From Kalaharituber pfeilii (Eukaryota; Ascomycota; Pezizomycetes; Pezizales; Pezizaceae): 64,000 nt of DNA. A program made the position numbers and the translations under genes. Each line of letters opens with the position of its first letter. The first letter of the stretch is position 1. This document shows positions 45,961 through 56,199 of this stretch, piece by piece. Location of the stretch: NCBI GenBank assembly GCA_015179045.1, contig WHUZ01000011.1, positions 62,001 to 126,000 on the forward strand, given 5' to 3'. The notes beneath the pieces were generated by a model. The model was not told where the DNA came from, did not search any database, and saw nothing but the letters and a program-made list of their open reading frames with translations.

Positions 45961-48180
45961 TCATCTAGCATTTGTATGGCGGCGATTCCAATCGCCGACC
46001 ATCGCTGCATGGACGCTCCTCCACATTATCTGCGTAATCTCTTTAACAATGTCTGGGGGTGTGTCTTTGAACAATAGAGGGCACGATACCGTCTCATCAG
46101 ATTTTCGAAGTTTTGCTATTCTCTTGACGAGCCAAACCTCCAAATTCAACATCGTTAAAGCAAATGCACAGTAGCTCACCATGTCATCAGAGGTGGTGGG
46201 CCAATTTTTGGTAATCGCCGACCTCGTCGCTCGTTCTATGAGGTCTCCGACTGTGCTTTTTTCAGTAATCACCACTCCTCGCAGATTTTGGTGAAGTTTT
46301 GGTGAGAAAAATTTCTCCATGTCGTAAGATTGAAAGAAGTTATTGAGCTTTTCCAGATCGGTACTTTCTCTGATGTAATGTATCGATACATATTTTAACA
46401 CCTCACGGTAAGGCTTAAACTCATCTTGGACTAGCACTCTTGCGAGAGCTGCATTCCTCAAAGCCAGAGCCGAGTCTGATACTGTGGTATATTTGAAGGG
46501 AAAACGCTCATTGTTTGTCGAGGATGGATTGGGCTTATACAAGATGCCGTACTCGTCGGGGAAAAAGGTATAATAAGTCGGCTCCCATAAGAAAGCCGAA
46601 ATAAAAGCCGTGACACGGGCATCACCGATTCCAAGGCTGATCAGAAGCTCCTCAAGCCACTTGAGCTCCAGAGCTAGCATTATGAGTGCTGACCAACTTG
46701 GCGGATCATACTGAGGTTCTGACATGATGGACTTTCTAAAAGAATTGAACTTGTCCGTCAAGTAACTCAAGTCCCCCGATCGTCCCCCTGGTTCCCCTGG
46801 TTCCCCTGGTTCCCCTGGTCCGAAATGTTCCTGTATCACAGCTTCCCCAGCGAGAAATCTTGGCTTATTCTCGTCAAGGACGGGGATATGGTTGAGGTAT
46901 TGTCGCTCAAACAAAGTTTGTATTAATTGTCCGATATGTCGATAGTTGTACAGAGTTCGACGAATTAGGGGAACCGCATTCTGCTCAAATTGCTCCATTC
47001 CCTGACTTGTAATACCGCCCATAGGGTATCTGCCCTCCTCTGTTCTCTCCTTGATAATTCTGCGCCCATTTCTTTCAATCATATCCCTTTTATTATCGTA
47101 GAGTATCAGGGACTCGAACGCCTTTTGAACGTCTGCATTGTCGAGTTGCTCTTCCAGATTTTCTGGTTCAGGGTATGGCTCTTGCATATTGTCACCTTCC
47201 TCTGATGAATCTGACGCAGATGACACCATCGAATTGCATGTGGATTTGATATATTCCTCCTTCTGCATTTTAGCTCCAATACTGGCGTTTGGGTCTTGTC
47301 CTTCGTCTCCTATGCCTGCTAACCAAGCACTGATTCGTTCTTCAGGAGACATCGCATTCCAGTTTTCAAGACTGGTCATATGCTTCTCGCCGCCCTCTAA
47401 TACCTGGTGTCTGTGCCTGATGTGATGGCGCTTATCCTGAGCTTTCTCTGCTTCTTTAACTGCTTTCTCTGCTTCTTTAACTGCTTTCTCTGCTTCTTTA
47501 ACTGCTTTCTTCTCTCTCTTGTGATGCATTTTCTCTAAAAGCTTTCGTTCCTGTTCCGAGAGACATGGATCACGACCTTTTGCTGCTGTCTCATCGACTT
47601 TCTTCGTCGATTCACCCTGTCCACTCCTGTGCGTAGACCGTCTCCTTATTGGATCACGATCTTTTGCTGCTGTCTCATCGACTTTCTTCGTCGATTCACC
47701 GTGTCCACTCCTGTGCGTAGACCGTCTGCTTATTGGATCACATGTCTCTTTATGAGTGTCCTTTTTGCGGTGATCTCGATTCTTTGGGCTCTCTTTCATA
47801 GATTTCATCTTTGAGCGTGACTTATGCGATTTGGACCCAGGCACACCTTTCTTCACTCGGAGAATGTGTAGCGCTAGTAGGAAATTTAGAAGAAAATCTT
47901 TGAAGCTTAATCTCTGTATTTCGATGACAACAGGCATTTTGATGCTCGGTAACTTAGTTTTCTGTGATTTAGAGGTTCTTAGTATATTCAGAGAGTTGAT
48001 AGCTGCCTCGATGATGTAGAAAGCGTGGTTATTGGTAGTCGTGCAAAAGCAATCAGTGGGATCTGTTGAACTGCTGCTAAGCCTGGTAAAGGAATGGTTT
48101 GTTATTTTGTGATGATTCTTTCGTGAGGAAGCGATAGTAAGGGCCCTCCAGGGGCTTTTATATCCCTTCATGCCTAACAA
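45961..48180 (-). CDS. Large charged protein with two copies of the shared module, 739 aa
   Basis: I do not recognise a named family. The frame is open for 739 codons from an ATG at 48180, but the real start may be M82 (47937, MPVVIEIQRLSF), since residues 1-81 are less protein-like. A basic region (about 105-250) includes a nearly exact 28-residue duplication (DPIRRRSTHRSGQGESTKKV..., 84-bp period at 47567 and 47651) and three KAVKEAE heptads, a likely charged helix. A GEPGEPGEP stretch lies near residue 460. The C-terminal half contains two copies of the module of the 409-aa protein: LIRRTLYNYR, KPRFLAG and ELKWLEELL (about 395-515), then VLVQDEFKPYREVLKYV, LIERA, LNLEVWLVKRI and IVKEITQIMWRSVH (about 580-735). 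No signal peptide or membrane segment. A fungal gene of unknown function, probably a paralogue with duplicated domain. Confidence 0.65.
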   Translation of the reverse strand: MLGMKGYKSPWRALTIASSRKNHHKITNHSFTRLSSSSTDPTDCFCTTTNNHAFYIIEAAINSLNILRTSKSQKTKLPSIKMPVVIEIQRLSFKDFLLNFLLALHILRVKKGVPGSKSHKSRSKMKSMKESPKNRDHRKKDTHKETCDPISRRSTHRSGHGESTKKVDETAAKDRDPIRRRSTHRSGQGESTKKVDETAAKGRDPCLSEQERKLLEKMHHKREKKAVKEAEKAVKEAEKAVKEAEKAQDKRHHIRHRHQVLEGGEKHMTSLENWNAMSPEERISAWLAGIGDEGQDPNASIGAKMQKEEYIKSTCNSMVSSASDSSEEGDNMQEPYPEPENLEEQLDNADVQKAFESLILYDNKRDMIERNGRRIIKERTEEGRYPMGGITSQGMEQFEQNAVPLIRRTLYNYRHIGQLIQTLFERQYLNHIPVLDENKPRFLAGEAVIQEHFGPGEPGEPGEPGGRSGDLSYLTDKFNSFRKSIMSEPQYDPPSWSALIMLALELKWLEELLISLGIGDARVTAFISAFLWEPTYYTFFPDEYGILYKPNPSSTNNERFPFKYTTVSDSALALRNAALARVLVQDEFKPYREVLKYVSIHYIRESTDLEKLNNFFQSYDMEKFFSPKLHQNLRGVVITEKSTVGDLIERATRSAITKNWPTTSDDMVSYCAFALTMLNLEVWLVKRIAKLRKSDETVSCPLLFKDTPPDIVKEITQIMWRSVHAAMVGDWNRRHTNAR

Positions 48181-49525
48181 AGTTGACCACCAAAAGTTTT
48201 ATAACGATTGTTTCACAGGTTGTGTTTCCCATTGTCTCATATTGTAGAGCACCATCCTTCTTCCATGCTCCAAGTGCACCATGTTGAAACTTAACGACTG
48301 TCGAATAATGATCTCGTCTCGAAGCACCAGTATTTAAGATTAGAGCTGCCTGTGTTGGACATCTCAGACTCGATGCACATATTGACGAGTTTGTACAGTC
48401 CTAGGGATCGACGATTAATGGAGCTATCTGAGTCTCCTTCAAGAGCTTAGACAGAAGCTCAAGAACTAGCAACACTAGGAAAACCGACTTCTATTCGGAA
48501 GGCTTAACGCCCACTATCAGTGGCAGTTAATGTATGATCTTATTGCGCAGTTTCTAATTGGGTGCGCTCCTCAAACCAGGTTCCAGCTGGACATCTAGAA
48601 AGTGGCTTGGCAACGAAAGCTCTATATCGTATCTCCAGTTTCTTGCGGCTTCCGTATCAGGGTTGTCAGACTGGTGTGGCATGGGATTGTTTTGGCGACC
48701 GTGCTACTATTTTCATTTGGAGAGCTTCGTCAGTGTAAGGGGCATGTCCCTCTAGCTTCCCTCAGTGTGGGCTTGGAAATCAACCTCATACGGCCGGCCA
48801 TTGGCAAGCTTCCATACCTGACGCATTGAATGCTCACACCGACGTTTACCGTGCCTCTATCGAGACGGCATCAGATTGCGAGGGCGTTATGTGTCGTCTA
48901 TAGGGGCGCGGACTGTTCGTATGGCAAATTTGTGTAATGTTGTGCTGTAGATGCTGGTTACAGCTGTTTCATGAGATCACGCGTCTCCCAGTACAAGAGT
49001 CATGTTCACGGCTGACGCGTGCTGCGTTCCTTCACATATACATAGGTCCCGTGAGGGAGATGGTGGTGGACCCTAAGTCTATTGGCCCACTTTGCAGTCC
49101 ATGGTCAGGGCGGCTGTGTCCATGCTGATATTTTCCTCACCCAGGCAAGCGCTGTGACTCCCAACGGCCAGGATACTCACCAGAGAGCCTGTGTACTATC
49201 TGCCCATGTGCAGTGCAAAGTTGTCTACATAACTTGTACGTGTGCTTTAAGTTATATCGCGCACCAGCGAGCTCAAAAAAAGCTGAGTGCAATGACAGGG
49301 CTGAAGGCTGAGATGCCAAGTATTAAGAAGCAGATATACATGCTTCTCTAGCTGTTCATCCGCCCGAAGCTTTGGTGGCAACTGGGCAGGAGGCCAGGGT
49401 GGCCAGGCAATAACTAGATGGCCATCTCACCAGCCGCTGCCAGTTTTCAGCTCTGGTGTTTGACCACGCCCATGGCCTCTGATACCAAGACTGAGGTGAG
49501 ACCACGGCTACTGGCAGGAGTGATA
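48181..49525. other. No gene recognised
   Basis: Upstream region of the 739-aa gene followed by short frames only, up to the LINE insertion. Confidence 0.4.
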
Positions 49526-49957
49526 GCTAGACCACTTCAGCGCTTGGGAAGGCTAACTGGCACCCTGGGGGGTCTACTGGGGGGGAAAGCTCTCAACTCC
49601 TGGAAATTCAAAATAAAGTCGGAGAGCCCGGAGTGTCGTTGGTGCGAGGAAGAAGAAGAGGCAAAGACTCACATCTGGGAAAGGTGCCGGGTTGGCCGGG
49701 AGGGGAGGCAGAGACAAAGACCCCGGAAAACAAAGCAGGCGATGACCATCTATTAAAGATGCTAGCCTGGGCAAGAAAATGGTTTTGGACATCTCTCATA
49801 TTTTCATTTACACTCTATTATTTGTTGGGACATACTGGGATCACTCAATTTTCTTACTTATCTCCTTATTTATTCCCTTTGTACCTAACCTCACCATCGC
49901 CCATAGGGGCGGCAAGCGAGTAATGATATTGAAAAAAGAAAAAAAAAAGGAGCGATA
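49517..49957 (+). mobile_element. 5'-truncated LINE copy with intact CCHC motif
   Basis: The insert 49526-49948 begins where similarity to the 4482-5395 element begins (RPLQRLGRLTGTLGGLLG against RPLQRLGNRVGTLAGLLG). It encodes a complete CCHC pattern, CRWCEEEEEAKTHIWERC (Cys-x2-Cys-x8-His-x4-Cys). It ends with the shared 3' sequence CCATCGCCCATAGGGGCGGC and AGCGAGTAATGATATTG, then an A-rich tail. The flanks GGAGTGATA (49517-49525) and GGAGCGATA (49949-49957) agree at 8 of 9, a probable target-site duplication. Only the last part of the polyprotein is present. Confidence 0.7.
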
Positions 49958-50765
49958 ACTTCAATCCGCGTCTTCAGAGGCGCTGGATTATACATGTTTC
50001 TCGAGCAGGCAGTCCTTGAGTACACAGGTTGCGCAACTTCCCCCTGATCCTCTACGGCCCCCTTACACGACATGCCAAAGTCATCTCAGCAGACGTAAGT
50101 TTCAAGCCCAAGAAGCAGCCTGCGAAATATCTCTCTCCAGTCAGTATTTTGACTGTATATACGCAGGGATAACTGATGTTAGCCATATATATATTTGAGA
50201 ATACCACTAGTCTCACGTAACTATAGAAACCTAGGTTGCTATAGTACAAAGCGTGCTGAAGGTCTTTATCCTGCGATAAGGCATTCTTAGATCCAAGACA
50301 TAATCTTCATGAAGCTATCCATCATCTAGTAAGTAGCTCATCTAATCTATAATAGAATACGAGTGGGACTAATATAAGTAATAAGGTACAGTACTTCGAA
50401 AAAGTCAGTGATGATATTCATTTGCCGAGAATTGCAGTCACCTCAAGCATCACTTACCCATTCATTTAGAAAGTACTGGAGTTGGAGTATCTTCACAGTT
50501 GCAAGGGCATGTTACAATATATTGCATTGATATGTTAAAGCATGAATGGCATGCTGCATCATCTCCTAGTTACGAAGGCTCAGCTTCTGCCAAAGATATA
50601 GGAAATATTCCATGTACTGCATGCTCAATAATTATTCAATATGCAATTCCTCGTCAACATTTTTTGTGAACATTTTTTCTTCTCGAGGAGCCTATTCCAC
50701 TCTTACTTATTCATTCTCGTTGGCTTCTGGACAAATTCACATGGGATCCGCATTAACGTTGGGTT
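49958..50765. other. No gene recognised
   Basis: AT-rich with short frames only. Confidence 0.4.
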
Positions 50766-51226
50766 ATGACTCTAGACAATACCCAAACTTTACCACCTGG
50801 CCCACTTATCACACCTAAACTTCTACCAGACATTCAATGTCAACATAGCTTTGTTCAAACAGCATATAACCTCGAGAGCCATTTTGCTACTCAACCAGTT
50901 CATGTAACAGCACATCAAGTTTTGAGAGATTCAACAGACAGTGCAAGCATTGGACAATCGTTGGAAAACCCCTAGTTTCCCAACCACTATTTTGCCCTCT
51001 TCTGAACCAAGCTTCCGAACATAGTTTCATCTGGCATACCAACCTCACACAACCCAAAGCCTAAAGGCATTAACTCTGTTCAGGGGCCTACAGGCGCTGA
51101 AGTGGCCGAAGCACAGTTAGCTAAATGTCGTGCTATTCAAGAGCGTGACACATTGCTGACAATCACACTCCAAATGTTATCATTCTGCACTCACGGCAGA
51201 AAGTGATTGAAGCACCGGAAAGTTCA
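50766..51226 (+). pseudogene. Reading frame with two internal stops, product unknown
   Basis: One frame runs from the ATG at 50766 to the TGA ending near 51226 with stops only at 50973-50975 (TAG) and 51003-51005 (TGA). Between them the composition is protein-like: LPPGPLITPKLLPDIQCQHS early, later GINSVQGPTGAEVAEAQLAK and CRAIQERDTLL. It lies just upstream of the candidate LTR at 51252-51620, so a decayed gag-like frame of a retroelement is one reading; a host gene remnant is another. No domain is recognisable. Confidence 0.35.
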
Positions 51227-51251
51227 CAGAGGAAAGTGAGTGAAATACCGG

Positions 51252-51620
51252 TGTAATGAAGGCTCAACAGCATCCACTGTCTTGCACAGGGTACCGGTAT
51301 CTAGAGCTGGCGGAACGAGGTCTCAAGGGCGGTCTCAATGGTCAAATGTCAAAAAAGGATCATAAAAGAAGAGTAGTCAATTGTCTTGTCTGTGCATGTC
51401 TGGTCTGTCTGATATATCTATATCTGCACATCCATGTCTCTCCCTGCTCATACAGTCCTATCTACATACAATTTATAGACCACCCTCACCTTCCATTCAA
51501 ACCTACACATCCATATCGCGCTTCTTGAATATGAGCTCGCTTCCTTAGCATATATACACATCATCATATACTCCTACCGATGAGCGACGTTCCGGCCCGC
51601 GTTTAGCCTTATTCTTTCCA
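51252..51620 (+). repeat. Dispersed repeat, candidate solo LTR (plus)
   Basis: About 369 bp, similar to 26227-26558 in inverted orientation; starts TGTAATGAAGGCTCAACAGC and ends TTATTCTTTCCA. A related 19-base motif (TGTTATCATTCTGCACTCA upstream near 51175, TGTTATTGTTCTGCACTCA downstream near 51645) flanks this copy, which may mark a larger repeated unit. Confidence 0.5.
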
Positions 51621-52298
51621 TCAGCCAGAAGATCAACACTCAGGTTGTTATTGTTCTGCACTCATTTAGGATAGTTAGGAGGATACTGAAGCAGATACCC
51701 AAGTACTGGAGTAGGTGATCTAGCGGCGTGGTGGATAAAGGCGTGGGCATGTGTGTGGACATGGGTTGTACGTAGCAGTAGACTAGCGGTCACCTTAAAT
51801 ATATATGGCTAGCGTCAGTTATCCCTGAGTATGTACAGTCAAAATACTGACTGGACAGAGACATTTCGAGCAGCCTGGGATGCTGTGGCCAGTTATCAAT
51901 ATCCTCATGTGGTTTCGCTTCAACAACAGCACTAGCTGACAGCCACAACAAGTCTCATGTGCACCAAGCAGCTATAGTTCGGCATTGAGCACCAACCGCA
52001 CTGCTCCAGCGCTGGGCATGGAATTAAAGTCCCGCCTCAGGATTTATAATCAACGTTGCTCCTGGAATACCAGGCTGGCGTGCTCAGAGACTATGTAGGC
52101 CAGTATGCTGCACTTCGTACCACCACAAGCATCAGTATGATACAAAGCTTTGATCAGCAGCTACAGATTACTGGGAGCTTGTAAGCTTGGGCTTAAGCTC
52201 AAAGGTGGCCTACACCTCAACGGCTCAGGCTAGCATAGATATCTACCATCACTCGTCAATTATAAGCCCTCGATCGGAATCTTGGACCTGCTTTGTCC

Positions 52299-52329
52299 TG
52301 CTCTTGTGCCCAGAATATTATTTTCGGCC
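52299..52329. repeat. Long-form micro-insertion relative
   Basis: Contains TTGTGCCCAGAATATTATTT followed by TCGGCC, closely similar to 55172-55202 and, with a gap, to 54708-54735. This ~32-base form extends the TGTTCTCG core. No clean duplication. Confidence 0.45.
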
Positions 52330-53629
52330 TTCATGTCCCACAACTGCCTGTTCTTGAGTTAAAATACTCAATGCAATCCAAACCGTGCTCACCTTATTAA
52401 TCATAAGCAGCGTTTGCTATGAGCGATTAACGCAACTGCAACCACACTCTCCTAATCTGGGCGTACAACTTTCAATGTCAGGAGCGAACACAGATTTTGA
52501 GCAGTAGGAACTGAGGATGATTCTCTAGAAGTCCTGGAGTTTTCCAGTTGCATACTGCGTTGCGGGCGCCTAGGCTGCTTTGATCATTTCCTTTTCGGCA
52601 ATTCCACAGTGGCAACCCGATGGTTACCTGACTCGACCACCGAAGCCATCCAGTGGAAATCTGTGTGCCAAGCGGACCGCATAGCTGACAGGGCGAGATC
52701 CAGAGATTGGTGGTGAATATATAGACTTGAGCTGATGACCGGCTTTTCTGCATGCCAGCTCCTGTGATTCCTCTCCTACGACCCTGCAAAACTAAGGAGC
52801 TTTAGCGCCTGGTTCTAAGAGATTGGACATAGTTCATAAGGGAGCATGTAGGCGTCACAAACTTGGAAGCAAGGGCCATAGTGAATTATCAAGCACACCT
52901 TTAGCTACCTCAGCCAGATATCGCTTAGTTTGCTGCATGGCTTACAGCATAACGATACCTGACTATATGGCGGAGAAACTTCTGTCCACATGAAAGAGTT
53001 GCAAATAGGCAAACAAATTTCGAAGTTTGTACGGTACAATTATAGGGAGAACGGCTACATAGTACCACATTACATACAATGAGGCTTGGGAGTGAGTGAG
53101 TTCTTTGTGTGAGGGTGACATTGGAAGTATTCGCCGTATTATAATACAGATTGAAAAGGACCAGGAGAAAAGCCTGTTTCTATCGCCTTCACGAGGGTTA
53201 GTTTTCCAAGTAGGCGGCATCCTCGGAACTCATTCAACTTTTTCGAGCCAAACACTGGGGAGAGTCGAACTGTGCCGCAGCAATATCTGATATCGGTCAT
53301 GAGGCTTTACGCACCATGTTGCTTCTGACTACCCTTGCTAAAGGCTGAGATCATTATAATGACCTTGTCAAATGGTGATGCCCGAGGTTAGGACGATTTG
53401 TGGCCTTTATCCATCACGCAAAAAGTCTATTTACACAGGAAACCATCTGGGTATGATTCACAGTATGCTTTAGAACAAGGACTGTTAGACACCAGTCGGT
53501 AGTTCCAAGAAATCACCCATAACTAGGCCTTCAAAGCCAACTTTCAGCTAGTACAAGTACAGCATTATCAACAGGCTATGCCATTGCATGAAAAGTAGAT
53601 CCTTACGGAATCTGGCTGACAGTAGATAG

Positions 53630-53662
53630 GTGATCGTCTAGTCTGGTTGCACCGTGATCGTC
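53630..53662. repeat. Micro-insertion (15 bp) with perfect 9-bp direct repeats
   Basis: TAGTCTGGTTGCACC (53639-53653) lies between two exact copies of GTGATCGTC (53630-53638 and 53654-53662). The insert is identical to 993-1007. Confidence 0.7.
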
Positions 53663-54707
53663 ACTTACTCACTCATTCACTTACGGGGGCTATGTACTTC
53701 TGCCCCGTCCATATTGAGCTTGCAAGTCCCACCCAGTTTCCTATTCCCTCATCCAGTCTTAGATTAAGGGTCTGTGGGTGGCCTGAGCTTGCTCTGTAGC
53801 TAAGGCCAGCACAGCTGCCAAATCTGAAAGCTAAATAACCTGTTGGACTGAACAGGCCCACCATAGTATGTCGTACTCAAATTGAATGGACCTAGCACGA
53901 TGAGAACACCTTTAGGAAAGTTTGAGGCACAGTAAGAGCAGATTTTGAAGGACTACAGGATGGCTATGCCGAGATCATTGGCTCCCCAATGGCTATCTAC
54001 AAAGTTGGGTCTAGGCGGTATCGGAGAGTGTATCCATGACATCCGACTGTAAGTATGTACCTACTTTCCCTTTACGGCCCCCCTGCTTAAGTGTCAGTCA
54101 TCGGTGATATCTCCGTCTGGTGCTTACAAGCCTCGAATGCAAAAGTGCCATGCATGATGAGGGAGGGCCTGAAACCTTCTATAGAAATCAATGGAAAAAA
54201 AGTACGCAACAGCAGCCACGGCGACCAGGTTTGTCTAAGCTGAGCGCTTCTTGATTTCAACAAGGTAGAAGCTGATCTACTCTTGCTACTTTACTCTCGT
54301 AGGCTCAACTCTTTACAAGGTCGCTCCTGGCTTCTGTAGATGGCGACAATATGATGACCCGAAGTTGCATTTGGCTCCTAGTCCATTGCTTCCTATTCTT
54401 GTGGCTGTGTCCCAAGTTCACTTGCAGCATATCTAGCAGCTCAATGAAGACGCCTCTCTTATAACCTTGCACTCGATCTACAAGAAGACTGACAACAAAT
54501 TAATACACAGGCACCTTGGCTCCACCGAGGAAGCCGCAGCAGGGTACCTTCCACCTGCTGAACCAATTGAATAACATAAATTTAGGCCCTGGGAAGGACT
54601 TCTATATTCAGTCGTCTGTTTTTCAGGAAGAGCTCCACCAAGGTTATCAGGCATGATATAGGGCCGTCCAGTATACAAGTGCATGCGCCTCACGCTGCAT
54701 GTGACTG

Positions 54708-54735
54708 TGTTCTCGTGCCCAGACTGTTCTCGGCC
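54708..54735. repeat. Micro-insertion relative TGTTCTCGTGCCCAGACTG
   Basis: TGTTCTCGTGCCCAGACTG followed by TTCTCGGCC, a shortened version of the ~32-base form. Only a 5-base direct repeat is visible. Confidence 0.45.
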
Positions 54736-54980
54736 AATTGCCCGCCACAAGTATATGTTGAGTATATGTATGTGATCAAGGGGAACTTTAAGAGATTAGG
54801 TCAGTCTGTCCAGGCTAATCCTTCCTAGTAGGCATTTGATGAGTTTCCGTTCATTGACAATGCTAATATAGCAACCGTTGGATTATGACGGTTGGAGAGG
54901 TTCAAGTCACGTGATGTTCCCAACTTTTGAGGAGTCTGCAATGTAGTCTGGTTGACACGCAGGGGAGTCGCCCATGCTTC

Positions 54981-55007
54981 ACTCCCTGTCCAGACTAACT
55001 CCCTGTC
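54981..55007. repeat. 7-bp insert CAGACTA between perfect 10-bp direct repeats
   Basis: ACTCCCTGTC (54981-54990) is repeated exactly at 54998-55007 with only CAGACTA between. CAGACTA is the terminal seven bases of the micro-insertion family. Another relative, TAGTCTGGTTG, begins 40 bases upstream at 54953. Confidence 0.6.
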
Positions 55008-55171
55008 AGCAAGGCCTATATTTAACATATTCCCAACATACATAGTCAATGCTCTAGAAAAGTACTATTTAGCGAAGCTTTCATGACGCAGTAGCCTCAG
55101 TGAAGTTCACCGCCATTGTGGGTTGTCGGGAATGTGTCAACGTCCTCAATCAAGCAGAAATTCTACAAACC

Positions 55172-55202
55172 TGTTTTCGTGCCCAGACTATTATTTTCGG
55201 CC
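55172..55202. repeat. Long-form micro-insertion relative
   Basis: Starts TGTTTTCGTGCCCAGACTAT and continues TATTTTCGGCC; similar to 52299-52329. Read on the other strand it contains TAGTCTGGGCACGA, which joins the two arms of the family. Confidence 0.45.
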
Positions 55203-56199
55203 TCTGTGTTGGTTCGGCTGAACCACAAAGCCGCCGGATATCTTACGGAGCCAGACTTATCAAAGAGCGTAAGCCTGCAAATATGAAGTGTAACGTGTAC
55301 GGTAAGAGATTTTCCCGTCCGCGCATGTCACGCGAGTCTCCATTACGCGCGCGATGACTGGTCAAAATGATTTTCGCGATCACACAAGTACACAACTGAC
55401 AAATGATAACCTTGTCCCAGCTGAAAAATCAGATGGTGCATAATCTTATCTTCGGCTATGCAAGCAGAGCCATCTTTCCAAACACTGATCTGCAGCGAGG
55501 AGCCTCATCGTGGAGGGAATGGTTGTCCCTCCGGTAAAAGGGCAGTGCGACATGGTGTAACCCATTTCCAAGTGGCAAACAGAACTCAACATTTGGTTTT
55601 TATTGCAGTGGAAACCGCAGCAGAGAAAAACAAAGGATACCAGTAATCTGCTTTTGTGAAGGCAGGGATCCTGCGCCTCATCCCATTCACTATGAAACGT
55701 TAAGAAAACAAAATATATTGTGATACTGTTGAGAGTGCGAAAAAGTCAAGATTCTGTTCAGCACCCATGAACGTTTGCTACAAACAAACAACGTGCATGT
55801 TTTCACCTTCCTTGTTAACGCCCGGTACCAGTTGTTTCGTAGAACTGATTGTACCATGACAGAACCACAAGATCAGGGAATTTTATCACGAGAGTATTAA
55901 CAAAATAATGGGAAGCAAGCGTCCTACGTTCATAGTTCTCAAAGCTCCATGGGACTACATTGAGTCACGTCATTCAATCTCTATCTACTAACATGATCAA
56001 ACGACAACCAATCATGCTCCAAGTTCGCAGGTGGGCTGCTTCGCTTGATGGTGACGATCACCGTCGTTGACTCATGCACGGAACAATGGACATTGTTCTT
56101 CTCGCATTCCGAACAGCTCTGTTCTCTGTTCTTCAGTGGGGCGGTTCTCCTACCTCACGTGGGTGAAGAAGCTTCGCCGACAGATCCGCCTAGTCCAAG

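Larger units (their letters stand above)
51621..56199. other. No confident gene
   Basis: Long stretch with frames under about 105 codons and no domain. It carries several micro-insertion family members: 52299-52329, 53630-53662, 54708-54735, 54951-54961, 54981-55007 and 55172-55202. Confidence 0.45.
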
